Below are positions 3,920-5,337 of a DNA stretch of 5,337 nt, one piece after another. The stretch spans positions 1 to 5,337 of the forward strand of contig JACRLS010000209.1 of the NCBI GenBank assembly GCA_016235225.1, written 5' to 3'. The position numbers were made by a program, and so were the translations under genes. Within the stretch, counting starts at the first letter, position 1. Each line of letters opens with the position of its first letter. The DNA comes from Nitrospirota bacterium (GTDB lineage Bacteria; Nitrospirota; Nitrospiria; Nitrospirales; Nitrospiraceae). The notes beneath the pieces are model-generated. The model had not been told where the DNA came from and did not search any database. It saw nothing but the letters and a program-made list of their open reading frames with translations.

Positions 3920-5337
3920 CCCGTCACCCGTCACTCGTCACCCGTCACCAAGGGGTCAGACCCCGGTCGGAAGGGGGTCTGACCTCTTCCCTCATCTGTA
4001 TGCCGTCATTCTGGCAGGTGGCAGCGGTGCCCGGTTTTGGCCGCTGAGCCGCCATCATTATCCCAAACAGTTGCTGCGGATCATGGGTAAAGACACCTTG
4101 ATTCAGCAGACCATGCGGCGCGTGCTGTGCTGCGCGCCGGCGAGCCGGGTGGTGATTTCCACCAATCCGGCACAGGCCGACTCAATTCGCATTCAATTGG
4201 GGGAGTGGAAAGACGAACTGAAAGACGGATTTGTCATCGAGCCGGAAGGGCGAAACACAGCCCCGGCGATCGCCATGGTGGCGACCGAACTCCTTCGGCG
4301 TGACCCCGACGCCATCATGCTGGTCCTGCCGGCCGACCATGTCGTCAAGAATGAGGCCCAGTTCCAGCGCGCCGTCGCGTTGGGCGCGGAACTGGCCGAG
4401 CAGGAGTATCTCGTGACCTTCGGCATCAAACCCACGCGGCCGGAAACCGGTTTCGGCTACATCCAGCCGAACACGAAGTCCCGGGTCGGCAAGCGCGCGC
4501 AACTCAACGGGTATCTCGTGAAGCGGTTCGTGGAGAAGCCCAATGCCGAGACCGCGGCCAAGTACCTCAAGTCAGGTAACTTTTACTGGAACAGCGGCAT
4601 GTTTATCTGGAAGGCGGCGACGATCCTGGAAGAGATCGATCGCCATCAGCCGGCCTTGGTACGGGCCATGATTGCCATCGCGCGAATGGGTGCGTTGGCG
4701 ACCACCGGGCCCGACCTTGATCGGCTGACCAAGGCCTATCGCAAGCTGGCCCCCGCCTCCATCGACAGCGGCGTCATGGAGCGGTCCTCGCGCGCAGCCG
4801 TGATTCCCGTTGCGTTCGGCTGGTCCGACGTCGGGAGCTGGAGCAGCCTGGAGGAAGTATCCCCGCGGGATAAGGCGGGCAATGTTCTCAGCGGGAACGT
4901 GGTGGACCTCGACAGCACCGATTCCGTGATCTACGCGGATCGGCGGGTCGTGGCGACGATCGGATTGAACAACATGGTGGTGGTGGATACGCCGGATGCC
5001 ACGCTGATCTGTCCGAAATCCCGGGCCCAGGACGTCAAGAAAGTAGTCGACGTCCTCAAGAAGAAGGGCGCTCCGGAGCACTTGGAGCATCTCACCGTCT
5101 ACCGTCCCTGGGGCTCCTACACCATCCTGGAGGAAGGGTCGGGGTACAAGGTGAAGCGTGTGACGGTGAATCCGGGCGGGCGGCTGTCGCTACAGATGCA
5201 TCATCAGCGGAGCGAACACTGGGTGGTGATTGCGGGAACGGCGCGCGTGACCTGTGGCGATCATATGTTCGATCTCTACGTCGGGCAGAGCACCGGCATT
5301 CCCAAAGAAACAAGGCATCGGCTGGAGAATCGGGGCA
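3912..5337 (+). CDS. manC: Mannose-1-phosphate guanylyltransferase / mannose-6-phosphate isomerase (3' end outside the window)
   Basis: Bifunctional type II enzyme: the N-terminal domain makes GDP-mannose from mannose-1-phosphate and GTP, and the C-terminal cupin interconverts fructose-6-phosphate and mannose-6-phosphate. It supplies Gmd. The pyrophosphorylase signature LAGGSGARFWPLSR is at residues 34-47 (most relatives have GTRLWPLSR), PKQ at 51-53, EPEGRNTAPAIA near 115, FVEKP at 206-210, YWNSGMF at 225-231 and FGWSDVGSW at 302-310. The isomerase domain starts with RPWGSY at 398 and has the metal-binding QMHHQRSEHW (428-437) and HRLEN (469-473). The window holds 475 residues and the frame is still open, with probably only some 10-20 residues missing. 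The start overlaps the kdsC stop by 8 nt. Residues 2-28 are unusual: they are encoded by the CCCGTCA repeats and the adjoining hairpin, giving a Pro/Arg-rich leader (MANPSPVTRHPSPRGQ...) that relatives lack; the family core begins at about L29-Y30. Confidence 0.93.
   Translation, partial: MANPSPVTRHPSPRGQTPVGRGSDLFPHLYAVILAGGSGARFWPLSRHHYPKQLLRIMGKDTLIQQTMRRVLCCAPASRVVISTNPAQADSIRIQLGEWKDELKDGFVIEPEGRNTAPAIAMVATELLRRDPDAIMLVLPADHVVKNEAQFQRAVALGAELAEQEYLVTFGIKPTRPETGFGYIQPNTKSRVGKRAQLNGYLVKRFVEKPNAETAAKYLKSGNFYWNSGMFIWKAATILEEIDRHQPALVRAMIAIARMGALATTGPDLDRLTKAYRKLAPASIDSGVMERSSRAAVIPVAFGWSDVGSWSSLEEVSPRDKAGNVLSGNVVDLDSTDSVIYADRRVVATIGLNNMVVVDTPDATLICPKSRAQDVKKVVDVLKKKGAPEHLEHLTVYRPWGSYTILEEGSGYKVKRVTVNPGGRLSLQMHHQRSEHWVVIAGTARVTCGDHMFDLYVGQSTGIPKETRHRLENRG
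3920..3947 (+). repeat. Four tandem CCCGTCA heptamers inside the manC 5' end
   Basis: Units are CCCGTCA at 3920-3926, 3927-3933 and 3941-3947, with CTCGTCA at 3934-3940. The array starts right after the kdsC stop and is read in the manC frame as PSPVTRHPSP. Because 28 is not a multiple of three, gain or loss of one unit (7 nt) would shift manC out of frame with its start codon. Confidence 0.85.
3950..3988 (+). repeat. REP-like hairpin with GGGGTCAGACCCC core
   Basis: The stem pairs 3954-3964 (GGTCAGACCCC) with 3974-3984 (GGGGTCTGACC), 11 perfect base pairs. It extends outward through one G-U pair to about 15 bp (3950-3964 with 3974-3988) around a 9-nt loop, GGTCGGAAG. The left arm is itself nearly palindromic (GGGGTC-A-GACCCC). 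From general knowledge, GGGGTCAGACCCC-type sequences recur between genes in many bacteria and are often linked to REP-associated (Y1/IS200-like) transposases; none is encoded here. There is no following T-run, and it lies within the translated part of manC, so I do not call it a terminator. Confidence 0.7.

Noticed and set aside
3920..3947. CRISPR array
   Set aside because: The units are 7 nt, directly abutting and without unique spacers; no cas gene is visible.
3950..3988. Rho-independent terminator after kdsC
   Set aside because: The stem is strong but is not followed by a T-run, and it lies inside the translated frame of manC, which overlaps kdsC.
4572..5090. Antisense frames opposite manC
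   Set aside because: manC is continuous on the + strand with pyrophosphorylase and cupin motifs along its length; the antisense frames are shadows.

Overview
The window is a GC-rich bacterial fragment with every gene on the + strand. It is part of a nucleotide-sugar cluster for surface polysaccharide (LPS O-antigen, capsule or exopolysaccharide). In order it holds: the end of a small membrane-anchored protein of unknown role (1-318), dTDP-glucose 4,6-dehydratase rfbB (369-1406), a damaged dTDP-4-dehydrorhamnose reductase rfbD (1499-2223), GDP-mannose 4,6-dehydratase gmd (2289-3278), a KdsC-type HAD phosphatase (3359-3919), and a bifunctional mannose-1-phosphate guanylyltransferase / mannose-6-phosphate isomerase manC (3912 to beyond the right edge). 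KdsC-like phosphatases and these sugar pathways suggest a Gram-negative. Gene style and the short tandem repeats in the spacers remind me of Nitrospira-like (Nitrospirota) genomes, but that is a low-confidence impression and not a demonstrated placement.

Two activated-sugar routes are interleaved. RfbB and RfbD belong to the dTDP-L-rhamnose route; rfbA and rfbC are not in the window. ManC makes GDP-mannose and Gmd converts it to GDP-4-keto-6-deoxymannose, the precursor of GDP-fucose, GDP-D-rhamnose or GDP-perosamine; the enzyme taking the next step is not in the window. The KdsC-like phosphatase would serve Kdo or another nonulosonic acid. rfbD has lost an internal segment of about 45 codons and has gone out of frame, so the rhamnose branch probably does not run from this copy.

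The most unusual feature is at the gene boundaries. Three of the junctions carry compact arrays of short tandem repeats: 9-nt GCGGGATAA units after rfbB, 6-nt AGGTTG units after rfbD, and 7-nt CCCGTCA units after kdsC. The first two arrays have a purine-rich arm followed by a complementary pyrimidine-rich arm. The third is followed by a strong hairpin built on GGGGTCAGACCCC. The arrays run into the coding sequences: they encode the last residues of RfbB, the last residues of the old RfbD frame, and a roughly 28-residue proline-rich N-terminal extension of ManC. No stretch longer than about 100 bases lacks a gene, and I see no tRNA, rRNA, CRISPR array, transposase gene or clear rho-independent terminator.
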